Shown: positions 1 through 12,400 of the stretch, piece after piece
Layout of the letters: each line of letters begins with the position of its first letter
Position numbering within the stretch: the first letter of the stretch is position 1
Assembly: GCA_012934845.2 (NCBI GenBank)
Contig: WNNJ02001797.1
Span: forward strand, 62,001 to 126,000
Direction: 5' to 3'
Source: Pomphorhynchus laevis
Lineage: Eukaryota; Acanthocephala; Palaeacanthocephala; Echinorhynchida; Pomphorhynchidae
Length of the DNA: 64,000 nt
Made by a program: the position numbers and the translations under genes
Notes under the pieces: model-generated
Seen by the model: the letters and a program-made list of their open reading frames with translations, nothing else
Told to the model about the DNA's origin: nothing
Database searches by the model: none

Positions 1-1995
1 CACCGCTTGCCGTCTGGTTGCTTTAGAGAAAAAGTCAGGAGGAATCCGCCCCATAGGTATTTGCAATACTGTCAGACGCATTATAAGCCGGGCCATTCTA
101 GATATTGTTCGCAATGACATTCAGGACGTTGCTGGGTCCGTTCAATTGGGGCTTCTCAAAAAGGCGGTATCGAAGTCGCCATCAGCACACTTAGAGATGA
201 GTTTAACCGTCACGACGACCACTGTATTTTGTCAATCGATGCTTCAAATGCTTTCAACCGAACAAACAGAGCGGTGGCATTACACAACATAGATTTCGTA
301 TGCCCGTCGCTTTCTCGGGCTCTTTGTAATGTCTACGCAAACCCTGCACAACTCATTGTGGGAAGTCAAAGCTTATACTCCACCGAAGGTTTCACCCAGG
401 GCGATCCTTTTGCGATGGCTGGCTTCGCCCTGACCTCTCTCCCTTTGATAAAAGCAATTCAACACAAAGTTCCGTCGGTCTTCCAAAAATGGTATGCAGA
501 TGACGCCAACTTTATTGGGACCACTGACGTTTTGAAACAGGTATGGGAAGTGCTTCATACCGATGGACCAAAGTATGGCTATTTCGTAAACACACGTAAG
601 TCTCACCTCCTATCACACCTTCATATTGATCAATCGAACCTCCCCGACCCCGAAATAAAAACTTCCACCGATGGAATCATCATTCTCGGCAGTCCAGTCG
701 GGTCCAACGATTTTGTAAATGCAGCAACCGCAAAACTTCTGTCTACATGGACCACAATGCTGCAACGTCTCGATTATGTTGCCAAGGTAGATCCGCATGT
801 CGCTTTTGCAGGATTAATCAACTCCGTCCAATTTAAGTGGACACATATAATGCGCACCTGCGACTGTTCAGCCACTATCTGGTCGGATCTGTCACACACC
901 TTAACCACACAGCTTCTCCCAAACTTCGTGTCCTGGGACCTCGATGAAGACTGGAAGTCAATATTGTGCTCTCCTTTAAAATTCGGAGGTATTGGAATCG
1001 CGAACCCTGCAACCATAGCCACACTTGAACGCAAATCCTCAAACATGCTAATTTCAACCTATAATTCTGGTTCAGGTGGCGATAGCCTAAGAGAGAGGCA
1101 GAAAACTATGCTTAGCGAAATCAAGACACTACGATCACTATCGCACCAAGAACGCCTCTCTAAAATTCCGATCTTAGCGATACCCGCAACCAGTAATCTG
1201 ATCGCGCATGCTGCTCGCAGTGGAGCTTCTTCGTGGTTAAGTGCGCTTTCGCTCAAGCATGAAAATTTTTATCTTTCTTCTCACGAATTCAGGGATGCTT
1301 TGAACGCAAGGTATGGACATACTGATTCTAAGATTGAAGTTAACAACTGCATTTGCGGCACTCGAGTCAGTGTGGCTCATTCCTTATCATGTAGACGAGG
1401 TGCTTTGCCTTCGATCCGGCATAATGCAGTCCGCGACATCATCTCACACTATCTTAGCCGCATATCTCACGGCGTAGCTTGCGAACCTCAGCTAACCGAG
1501 GTTCCTGAAAATATTACTTTCGAACGAACAACAACCCGTGATCCAAGCGCGCGTCTTGACATAGTTTGTTCCGGGCTACACGGTAGTCGATTTGAGCGAA
1601 CATTTTTTGATGTTAATGTATTTGCTGCACCTGCTCAATCGAACATATCAAGGAAGCCTGAGTCTGTTTTCGAATACAACGAGAGTCGCAAGAAAGCCAA
1701 ATACAGTGAACGGATTGCGCTAGTTGAACGAGGGTCTTTCATACCTCTTATTTTCTCCACTTCGGGAGGAATGGGCATAGAAGCGGAAAGATTAATCAAA
1801 ACCACGGCTTCAAAACTGACGCATCGGTCAACGCGTTCTTATCCTGATCTAGCCATAAAGATGAAACGAGACATCAGTTTTGAAATCGCACGATCAGTTT
1901 CCGCATGCTTACGCTCGCCACGTTCCAGCTGTTCCAAACCTATTAATCTTATGACAACCCACCACAGCGAGTTTTGCGCTGTGCTCGAAGTCTAA
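1..1995 (+). pseudogene. RLE-type non-LTR retrotransposon ORF (RT + restriction-like endonuclease), left-truncated by window edge
   Basis: The reading frame enters from the window edge and shifts once near 150-170; from 229 it is open for 588 aa. Seen in order: a fingers motif around GGIRPIG (before the frameshift), SIDASNAFN (RT motif A), FTQGDPFAMAG (motif B), WYADDANF (catalytic YADD), then a CxC...HSLSC zinc-binding cluster, RHNAVRD, and an RLD(x)nFFDV segment. The CCHC-RHN-(P/L)D...D order is that of the restriction-like endonuclease of R2-type LINEs, so this is a target-primed reverse transcriptase carrying its own nickase. The C-terminal block ending in STSGGMG is typical of a related family common in cnidarian and other invertebrate genomes (recalled, not searched). 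One frameshift is visible; otherwise well preserved. Confidence 0.85.
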
Positions 1996-2150
1996 TTATG
2001 TCTTCTTCACTATGTCTGCGAATGCCGCGATCAAGTAGAAGACATCCAATCTTTCCTGACAATAAATCTCATTTATAGGCCCGTTTACGGGAACCTAATT
2101 TCTGTAAAATTTACTTTTCTTTTTCAATAAAGTTATTATTCTTAAAAAAA
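1996..2150 (+). other. 3' UTR and A-rich 3' end of the RLE LINE
   Basis: After the stop codon about 130 bp of moderate-GC sequence contains CAATAAAG near 2125, followed by an A run near 2144, after which composition drops to pure AT. This is the likely 3' end of the element, with polyadenylation signal and tail. Confidence 0.55.
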
Positions 2151-2187
2151 TATTATTAAAATAATATAATTATAATAATATATTATA

Positions 2188-2753
2188 TTATTAATAATAT
2201 TATTAATAATATTAAAATAAGATAATATAATAATATTTTTAAAAAATTAAAAATAATATATAGTTTTATGCGTATATAGATACACATAAAACTTTAGTGT
2301 TCCGATCTAACATTTGACATTATATTCGTCTAATGTTTGACTTTTTGGATACATTGAATTAAATTATTAAATTATTCAAGTGTTATAATAATAAAAATTT
2401 GTGAGTAATAATCTTTAATTTATTTTCTTTCGATATTTAAACGCCCTGTGCAATATAAGAGCACATTGAACGTATCATTGAATATTAATTTAAATAAAAC
2501 TTAATTTTATATATTATTGGGATAAGTAGTTAATTGAGTTGCCATTTCAGCGAATCCAATGGGTTCGACGAACTGTTCGTATTTCAATGAACCCCAAATA
2601 GAGTACATGTCATGTATTAACCAATAGCATGTGTGCTTACTGCTTGACACTGCATGCGTGCTCAATCGCTTGGTTTAATCCCAAAGATGTATCTTCATCT
2701 ACTTTGCTTGAGAAGTCGAGTATAACGAAATCATCGATCAAATAACAGTAGTT
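2188..2753. repeat. Left arm of a ~0.57-kb inverted repeat (partner 15635-16205)
   Basis: The sequence is an almost perfect reverse complement of 15635-16205, tracked from the AT-rich outer end through the AACTGTTCG/CGAACAGTT block to the ACTACTGT inner end. Minus-strand reading contains the small open frame LIDDFVILDFSSKVDED...SVKQ-stop, shared with the right arm. The arms flank about 12.9 kb containing most exons of the host gene. Edges are approximate at the AT-rich outer end. Confidence 0.85.
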
Positions 2754-3390
2754 TAATCTATTTATATAACTAAATAGATTAATTAAATAGAGTTTGCGTT
2801 TGAGGCACAAGGAAAGAGCGGAAGCCAAAGTATAGTATTATCTATAATACTATCCAAAACATAGTATTATGTTTTGGACTAGAATTATAATACATAATAT
2901 CATAAATATCATAAAATATTACATCACGGAAATCATTTTTAAAATTATTTTAACAAACTTTTGATATAATTTTTGCATTTTAAATTGTTGATAATGATCT
3001 ATTATTAATAACCAAAATTATTGGATCTAGATCAAAGGAAGGAATAAAATTTTATTTTATTTTTCGCTAACCTCTGTTAGCATGTTTAAAAAATTACAAT
3101 TGTAATCATCTGAACAATCTGATTTTTTTTAAATAGTTGATTATGATTCGTTATTGATAAAGAATATTTGAAGCTGGATCAACGAAAAGAGGAATATTTT
3201 ATTAATTTGCTTTTATTTAGCATACAAATTTATAATTTTTGTATTGTTTGATCTTTATTATCAAATATTCTTCAGTATATTATTGCTATACCCTTATATA
3301 TCCCTTATCAATATGCGATTTGCTTTTTTATATATTTTTATACTTATTTTTTATAGTTATTTGTAGATTTATGTTAACTCATTTTTTTAG
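2754..3390. other. AT-rich intron or upstream sequence with degenerate MITE-like repeats
   Basis: No gene seen. About 3003-3110 and 3165-3235 hold the short interspersed repeat containing GGATCAAAGG, TTTCGCTAACCTCTGTTAGC and an ATTACAATTGTAAT palindrome, also found near 16.5, 17.4-17.6 and 32.0 kb. Confidence 0.5.
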
Positions 3391-3482
3391 GAGAAATTCG
3401 TGATCACTACATGCGGGCATTGTGCTTCAGACATGGAGAACGGGTTCGCTCTGTAGTTCGATCTCAAGTTCAACGAGAACAG
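3391..3482 (+). CDS. Host gene exon 1 (of those visible)
   Basis: Acceptor is TTTTTTTAG just before 3391 and donor is GTATAT at 3483. The open frame (EIRDHYMRALCFRHGERVR...) starts with a 2-nt partial codon and ends on a full codon. Basic and helical in appearance; the other two frames are less plausible (one has a stop). Confidence 0.65.
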
Positions 3483-6400
3483 GTATATTTATAAGTGACT
3501 TATTATTTAAAACATTAAATTATCTGGATTCCTTGTTGATTTCTATTCCTTAATGTGTTCGTATATATTTTCAAGTATCTGACAGTTAATCTGCTTGGTA
3601 ACAATTTTTCGTTCATGTGGTACTATTTACTGAAGAAATTATTTTAATTTATTACATTTATATTTTTAACATTTATATTTTTCGATGGCAACCGTGTCGA
3701 TCGAATTGGCATTTCATTACGTTTACAGTTAATTTTTGAAATATTGAATAAATGAATATTTTTAATTTCTATTCATGGAGTCTTGAACTTAATCATTAAA
3801 TCAAATATTTTAGTTTGGATATCTAAAAAGTTAAAGTATCGATTTTTTAATGTTGGAAAATATAGCATTAATATTGTTGTAACAGACTCCTCGGGGTAGG
3901 TATTTGCTTCGGTGTATAACTGTTAATGGTATATTTTACGAAACATTTAAATAGTAACTCTTATGTTTTAAGAAATCACAAAAATGATTTGAATTTTTAT
4001 TTCAAGTTCACAGCTCTAGATTAGATATGTTTCGTAGATTAAAGGAAATGATCTGGAAGAATATTATCACTTATATGCATATTATGCACTTATCAATGCA
4101 TTTTTATTTTGGCAAATTAACTGTTTAAATTACAGATGACATTATCAACAACGGATTACTTTTGCTTTATTTTACTTGCTTGTATTTATAAACTTCAAGT
4201 TTTAATAAATATATTATAATATTGAACCATTACATCTTTATTGTCTAACTATTTTTAATTGATTTAGAGATTATCAAGCTGACACTCTATCTCTTTTATA
4301 TTTTTTGTCACCTGCTTTTCAGTAGCTGAAATTTTAATATTTTTTACTAGAACAACTTTCGATATTCGATAATCGAAAACAGTTCACTCGTAGATTTTTT
4401 CATTTTTTAAATAACTTTTTTTTATTTTTTCTTTAATATTAATCTAAAGAAATTTCAACGAATAATTGAGATGTCATTTGATGATTTAATCAAAGAAATT
4501 CAACATATCTACGAGATCTTTACTTGTGTATTCAAAGCTCGCTTTGGTGATGTAAGTTTACTGCCTCGTTTAATTTTAAAGCGTAATTTGTGTTTTAAAG
4601 CATAAGTTGACTATTTTAATTTTGTTAAATGTAGCAATTGGAATTTTCAACAATTTTAGCTCGATTTTTATTTGAATATATAATAAAAGTTCAAATAAGT
4701 TTTTCGATCTAATTTATTCTAATCAAAGTTGAATGCGTTATTTCAAAAGCCTACACCGAATATTTTGTTAAAATAATGATATCTGAAATATCATGTGAGT
4801 AGATTTTAAAATTCTGTGAATTCAATCAGTGAAATTATTAGAATAATTGAAAATATTTTTAATATTTTTTATTGCTAAAATACATGATAATTATTTTTAT
4901 ACAATTATTTGATATATTTAATTAGCATTATTAATATTGGACCCATTTGCGGGTAATAATGTTGTATTAAATAATAATATTCTTATTAAAAAATATTTTT
5001 GAAATTAAATTCTTTTGGAAAAAATATTAATAATTATAATAAATAAATAATATTTAATAAATTATGAAATACGTATTTATCTGTTTGAGTTTTTTGAATT
5101 TTTATATTAATGATGTTAATTAAAATTCACATAATTCAATTATAGATGATTAATGCAATATATTAATGTAATACAGTTTTAATCTTAATGAAATATTTGT
5201 TCTATTCATACAATTAAGTTATAATATTATTATAATATTATTACAATTAAGTTATAATTATTAATATTAACTTTTTAATTATACAATTATTAAGTTCTTA
5301 ATGAAATATTTTTTTCTATTTATACAATTAGCTATAATTTTTTGCCAAGTTCTGAAGTAGAATTTGCGTTTTTATATTATTTAATATTATTTATATTTAT
5401 ATAAATAATATAAATTTTTTATAGATTTTAAAATTTAATATTTTAAATTAAAATATTAAATTTTTTAATGTTTAAAAAATATTTTCGTTTATTTTGATGG
5501 CAATGTATTTTTATTTAGAGTATTTTTATATTTTTATTATTTTATCAATTTATAATAAAAAAATTTAATTGTAATATATTAATATTAATAATATTATTAC
5601 TTTTAACATTTTAAAGAAATATTATTATTATTTATCGATCTTTAGTTTCGAATTTGAATTATTTGACAATTTATTCGTTATTAAATGATGTGCTAATTTT
5701 TGCCAAATTTGTTATGCATAAAAAATTTTATAATTAAATTTTTATCGTTTTCATAAAAACTTAAAATACGAGAACAACATTTTTTTTATAATTCAGAACT
5801 GTAAAAACGTATTTAATGACATAATTTTTCGACATAATTTTTTCTTGTCTCCTCTTCTTGATGCTGGCAAAGTTTCTAGAAGGTGATATAACTTCATCGT
5901 GCACAAGTTGTTTACCTACCTATACATAGTTGAATGGATAATCGAATTGTCCAAAACAAAAATGAAAAACTCTATGTGAACGACTTAGCAGGTAAATTAC
6001 AAAATCATTTGCCAGGCAGCAGTATACCTCGATACAAAACAATTTCATCGTTTGTTTAGTCAAGCAGTTTCTTCGTTGATATCATTGATAAAAAGTCATA
6101 TTAACACGCCATTAGAGAAATCCTTGCCTTCACAAATTAGAAGAAAACTTTGTTTCAGGAATTTGAATCATAATATGATTAAATACGCAGTTGATCTTTT
6201 AAATGCATATGAAATAGAAGCAAGTTTCTCCTAAATCAGTGAATGCCTTCTCACCGCATGTCATCCGCTCTCTAACCGCAATTCTCAACATTATGGAAAC
6301 AAGATACATCGTAAGCCAATACACCTTGTATAGCTACGGAGAAAGCTCATATTTATGGGCAGAAGCCGGCGGTTTGATCATGATATTAATATGAATTTTA

Positions 6401-9400
6401 TTTTCTTACGGCGTGTGTATTGTACGATGTTATCAAAATTTCGCGAATGAATATTATTAGAGGAAGAATACAAACGCTTGCGACAAGCAGAACGATGCCC
6501 ATGGAAACTGCAAAGAAAAAACAATGTTAGTAGCTCCGCATCCCGATGAACCGTTGGTTTAAGCACTTTAACGATATTCCCGTTAATTCACAAGACCTCC
6601 CAATGTGTCGTAATAATAATGCGCTGATAACATTGTCATGCTGGGGCAGTGACAATGACCAACTAAATGCTCTATTTTCATTGCCCGAATTGGAACTTGC
6701 TCTCTTTTCTATGTCTAATAATAAGGCGGCCGGCCCTGACCAACTTTGTGTTGAACAAATTAAAGATTCCTTTTATTTATTATCGAGTTATTGGCTACAT
6801 TTTTTTCAATTGTATCTTATACGGTTATCAAATGCCGGTGTCATGGAAGCAAGCTGTAATAAAAATCCTGTATAAGGGTAAAGGGGATATAAGTGATACC
6901 AACTCGTACCGTGGAATTGCCCTGCTAAATCATACCTATAAATTTTTGTCCACTCTTATAACCAATCGATTATCGAAACACCGTGATTATCTGTTGCTGT
7001 CAGAGCAATTTGGTTTGCGACCTCACCGATCAACGGTAGACGCAATTAAGGTAGTTCGTGAACAAGTGTTATTACAATTCGAACGCAAGAGTCATTTATA
7101 TGCTATCTTTGTTAACTTTAAAAAAGCCTTTGATTCGGTTAATCGAGAAATACTCCCCCGTAAATTGTCGATGGATTTCCGGATATCTGGTCGTATGCTG
7201 AAACTCTTGTGCAATATCCTCTATGCCAATTCATTAAATGTCTTCGACGGACTTACTTCATCAGACACAATAATTGCTAGCCGCGGTGTGATGCAGGGAG
7301 ATCCGCTCAGCCCTATTTTTTTCTCTGTATATATCCATGATTTGCCGTCTCATCTGAGAAACGAATGTCAAACTTCAAGTTCTGTTCTGTACGCTGACGA
7401 CTTAGCTATTCTAACGAAAGATCTAAAATTGGCTCAAAACATAACCACTGCTCTAGCTTACTACTGTTCAAATAATCTAATTGAAGTCAATATCGATAAA
7501 ACAAAGGTAGTAAAGTTTCGTAAAGGTGGCAGATTGTGCTCACATGACGAGATTAGTTTAAACAGCGGGAAGGTAGAGTTCTGTAATCAATACACGTACT
7601 TGGGGATGCTATTGACAAGTAGGTGGTCTTTTAAGCTTCATATCGAAAAGAAATGTGCGAAAATCGTCATAGCCAATTCGCGAGTTAAATGTTTAGGTAA
7701 GCTTTCCTTTGGTAGTGCTCTTCAGTATTTTCATGTCATGCTTCTACCGATTTTGTCGTACGCGCTTTCCGCAATCTGGACAGACCTCACGACGGCTAAT
7801 TTTGTGCAGATCGACAAATGTAAAGGCAGATTCATTAAGCGTGTTGTAGGCGTCTCTCCAAAGTGCTCGACGACTGCGGTTTATGTTTTATCTAAAGTCG
7901 AGTTATGTACGGAGTATTTACGAAATATGATCGGAGCACAAGATACGGTACATTATATTCAAAACAAAAAAGACTTTACAGATAAGGTTAGCAAGCTAGA
8001 TCATCAAATATACACTTCATCAGTTAATACGCAAACGAGTTGGCAGTCTCCGTGTGCTTCTAAACGTCCCTTCGTTTGGAGGGTTTCTTTGCACGGATAT
8101 CACGACAAGTTTTGTCGCACTCGCATACCCGTCCATAAACATGGAGTTTCGTGTGCTTTTTCTGTGGTGATAGATGTGAGTCTTTATCCCACGTATTTAA
8201 GTGCCCCGGTGTTAGCGCAAAAATCTTTGAAGGAGATCGATGGGTTAAGTTTACGCCTAACGTGATAAACCTGCTAAATTTCTTTTTGCCTGTTGGGGAC
8301 TAGCGGTGGACTATCAAAGATTGATATTATTTCAAATGACGTCGTTGCACAATGTTTTATTAAATTTCTTTCATTTGGCCTGGTCGAAAGACGCAGTGCC
8401 CTAATAAATTTCCTCTATATCATTGTTACAGAAGTGGCAACACAAGTATAGCAAAATTGCCGAAATTCTTTTCATCGTAATTTTGCCTTGTAATATTGAC
8501 TTTTTACATTAAACCATTGCTGTAAACTAAATGAATCATTATAACCCAGACAATTTACACTGATTTAAATTGATTTTTGTCAATGCGACCATTTGTAATC
8601 ACTAGTTCTGTTTTAAATACCAGCTGGTGTAATAGATAACTTAATCCTTCGTTTTATAAATTATCTGTGCGATCAAATGTAAATATTCAAATATTATTTA
8701 TGTCGTCAAGTAAAACACAAATATTATCGTATACTAGAAATTTAATCTCGATTTCGAGACTTATAGTTTCGTCGATGATGATGTCTCCTACTTCCATCAC
8801 GCCACAAGTTTCCTTCCGTTAAAAGTAATTTAAATTAATTTAAATTTTTTTCCTTGGAATTAAAAGTTTTGTATTTTTATGACTTTAAGACCATTCAATT
8901 TTTTCGTCGATCTATAATAAATTACTGATGTTATAGAGCCTTTAACTCGAGTTACTTATAAAAAATATTTTTAAATCTTGTTTAATCAGTAAAATTACCT
9001 TTTAATTACACGTGTTCCTTTTTTACTGCATGCATTAAGCTACATGCATAAATAAAACTTTATTATTTGCAGCTTTTATCAAGTGGCTTAAACCCCAAAT
9101 GTTGCTTTGATATGTTGGGAAATGGTATTGACATATCTGTAAACTTTTCAGCGTTAATACAGTCAATTCAAACGTTGAGAACCACAATTGTTGAGTACCT
9201 AACTGCTTCAGTGAGTTTTTGTAATTGCTAGGTAACAAGTATATGTTTTTTGTTTAGTTTGAAGAATACTCAAAAGGTATTGTTAAAGAAGTCGACCGAC
9301 TTGATTTATTGAGATCATATCGATCAACTAGCAATAGACCTAAGCCCGTAAGTGTTTTTGAAATTTGTGCAGTTTTGGAAAGTATGCTAATTCTTATTAA

Positions 9401-12400
9401 ATTTTAAATAAAACGCAGCAGCTTGTTATGTAAACAATGGACTATTCATGCAACTTACATGAACCCGCAAGTTTGATTACGACTATAAAATTGTTAAAAT
9501 TTATACATTTGTGGGAGACTATCATTTATTACATTGTATAAGTAAATTTAATTAAAGATTACAGCTGAGAAATTAAGTTTGTTTCGAAGTTAAGAAACAT
9601 TTTTGAGTTTCAACTGTAAAAGCTCACAAAAGACGTTTAAGCTTTAATTTCTTCAATTGTTGTTCTAGAGAGAACAACACCAAATAACATGTGTTTGTTC
9701 TAGAGAGCTGATCATTTTTTTCCTACAAAATATAAAATTTAATTTTATCATAAACAACATGTACTTATCGGATACTGTTGTCTTCATTTGTATAAATTTG
9801 TTTTTATTTTGCTTTAAAATAGAAAATTATCGTAAAAAAATATTATTCAAAAATCATATTGAAAGAATAAATAAGAGGTGCATTATTATAGAATATTATT
9901 ATAGATAGATTCTGATATGTTTGTAAAGGACTAATTGTACACTTGTATAGTTAATTATGACTTTTAATTGATTCATAATTTATCAATTATGATTAATTTG
10001 TTTTTAATTTTTAAAATCTTAATTTTTAAAATAATTTTTAAATGAGTCATGTTTTATATTTTGCTAAATTGTTTAATTTAATGTTCTTTTTAACGATTTT
10101 ATTCATCGTAAGCTAACCTTAAGAGCAGAAATATGAAATATAGCTATTTAATAAACAACAGTTGCTTACCAAGACTGCATTCATATCCGTTGCCTTTTGA
10201 AATGTGCAGTCATTGAATTATTCTTAAACAGAACATTGTGTTTTATAAAGAATAAATTGAATCCGACTAGACTGGATTGATGATCACAATGGTCGATAAA
10301 TTATTTAATGAACATTAAATAGATCCTTACTCTACAAAAACGATTTTAATTTTAGATTAACAAAATATAGCAAAAATATGGACATAAAAATTATAAAAAA
10401 TAAAAACTATATTAAAAATATAGACAAATTGATGATGTTGATCAGCAAAAATAGTAAAATAATAATTTTTGATCGTTTTAAAAATAAAGTGTTTATACAA
10501 TATTGAAATATGAAATGTATTAATATAAAATAGAAATGTGAAATATAATATTTAAATTTAATATGTAAATTATATTTTAGAAATTTCAAAATTCGTAATT
10601 TTTAATTTCGAGAACGTTTTGTAAATGTTCTCGGTGTTGCTCAACACGTAGCTGACCGTAGATTTTTTAATTTTGATAATTATAAAGTTTATAATTTTTT
10701 ATAATTTTAATATTATATATGTCATAATAATATCTACGATAATTATCTGCAGATTAATTATTTTAATTTATTAAGACGGTTTAATTTTATATTTATAAAC
10801 TCAAAAATATCGAAAATCGAAGATTAATTTTTGCTATTTTTATCTAATAAAATTTCTATTTATAGAATAAAACCAAGAAAACGACAATTTATCTGATAGG
10901 TTCAGTTCAATATATCAATAGATGCTGCCATTATCATCATAAACTATTGATAGCAGTATGATGATATATTATCACCCTGAGGCTATCATCAGGATGATAA
11001 TAGTTCGTATAATATTACTAATATTAATATTATAATATATATTATAATATAATGAAGATAAAATCAAAAAACAATTGTCAAATATAAAAATTATAAATTT
11101 TTATACGATTTTGAAATAATTTAAATTAAATGATTGATTTTCATCACTTGTAATATGCTCAACATTTAGCTGACCTTAGACAAATTTTAGCAAGCATCTA
11201 CGTTCAACGATTGCAATGAAATTTTAGTAGTTGACTCTGATGAAGAATTTGAAGCAAATGCTAAAACTTCAATTAAAGTAGAGGACCTACCAGGGCCGAT
11301 AGAGTCGTTAAATAACATTCCAGAAAACGTTGAAGCTAATTTGTCGAAATATATTCAGCGATTTTTGTCTTGTACCCATGTCAAAAATTCGAATATTTCT
11401 GAAAACGACGTATATGCATTAACATTCACAGAGTATTTTCAGTTGATGCGACTGTTTAATGATTCAACAGAATTTGACCAACACTTTGCTAAGCTTCTTG
11501 ACTACGACAAGCAATTGCTTGCTGTAGTGTTACAGGCCGAGTCAATATCACAGCTTTTTGGCAAAGATATCAGCCAATATCGAGCCATTTTTGACGACAA
11601 TATTTATAAGAATGAAAACCAAAACTTAGATCCCCAGAATGAAACCAGGATAAAAAATGAACCGATAGATCCTGAATTTGAGGCATTTGATAAATCTACG
11701 AATAAAAAAAAGTATAAATTTTATATTATTTACTTTCCATCATTCTTGTTTGAAAAAATTATTTAGAGAACATTCGCCGCGCAGAAACGCTATGAAAGGT
11801 TAGTTTCGTATCAATTTCACAGAAATATTAAAATTAATATAATTATTAAAATTAATATTCAAATTAATATAATAAAACTAAGATAATAAATATAATATTA
11901 TTAATATAATAATATATAATAATTAATATAATAAAAAATTACCTTGACGTTAAATCATGCAAAATATTATTGCAAACTTTCTGATTCTGAACGATAAAGA
12001 AATTAGTGATAATATTTCGATTAATGATGAAAGAATATCAATTAAATATGTCGAACTAACATGTTGATGCGGTTTCTGTTTACAAATTTTCTGATACAAA
12101 TTTGCTGTTTGTATCTAAAAAATATTGATATTAATATAAATATTATTAATATATAATATTAATAATATTAATATTAATAATATATTAAATATTATAATAT
12201 TTTTTATTAATTATAATTATTCACTACAAAGTTTATGCATAATATCACGTGATCACACAGCACGATGTGATCACGTGATCACACAGCTATCACATGATCG
12301 CTGTTTAGTGGTCATATCACCCGCTTTCGATAATACAATTATTTGGACCTGTAACATTACAATTACAGTCATTCATAGATATCTTCGAATAAGTTTAAAT

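Noticed and set aside
2637-2828. Minus-strand 63-aa ORF as a stand-alone gene
   Set aside because: Its recognisable half belongs to the inverted repeat arm and the rest is unrelated AT sequence; kept only as a duplicated candidate exon.
10407-10589. 60-aa minus-strand ORF rich in Phe/Ile/Leu
   Set aside because: Low-complexity AT intron; no start context, motif or splice support.
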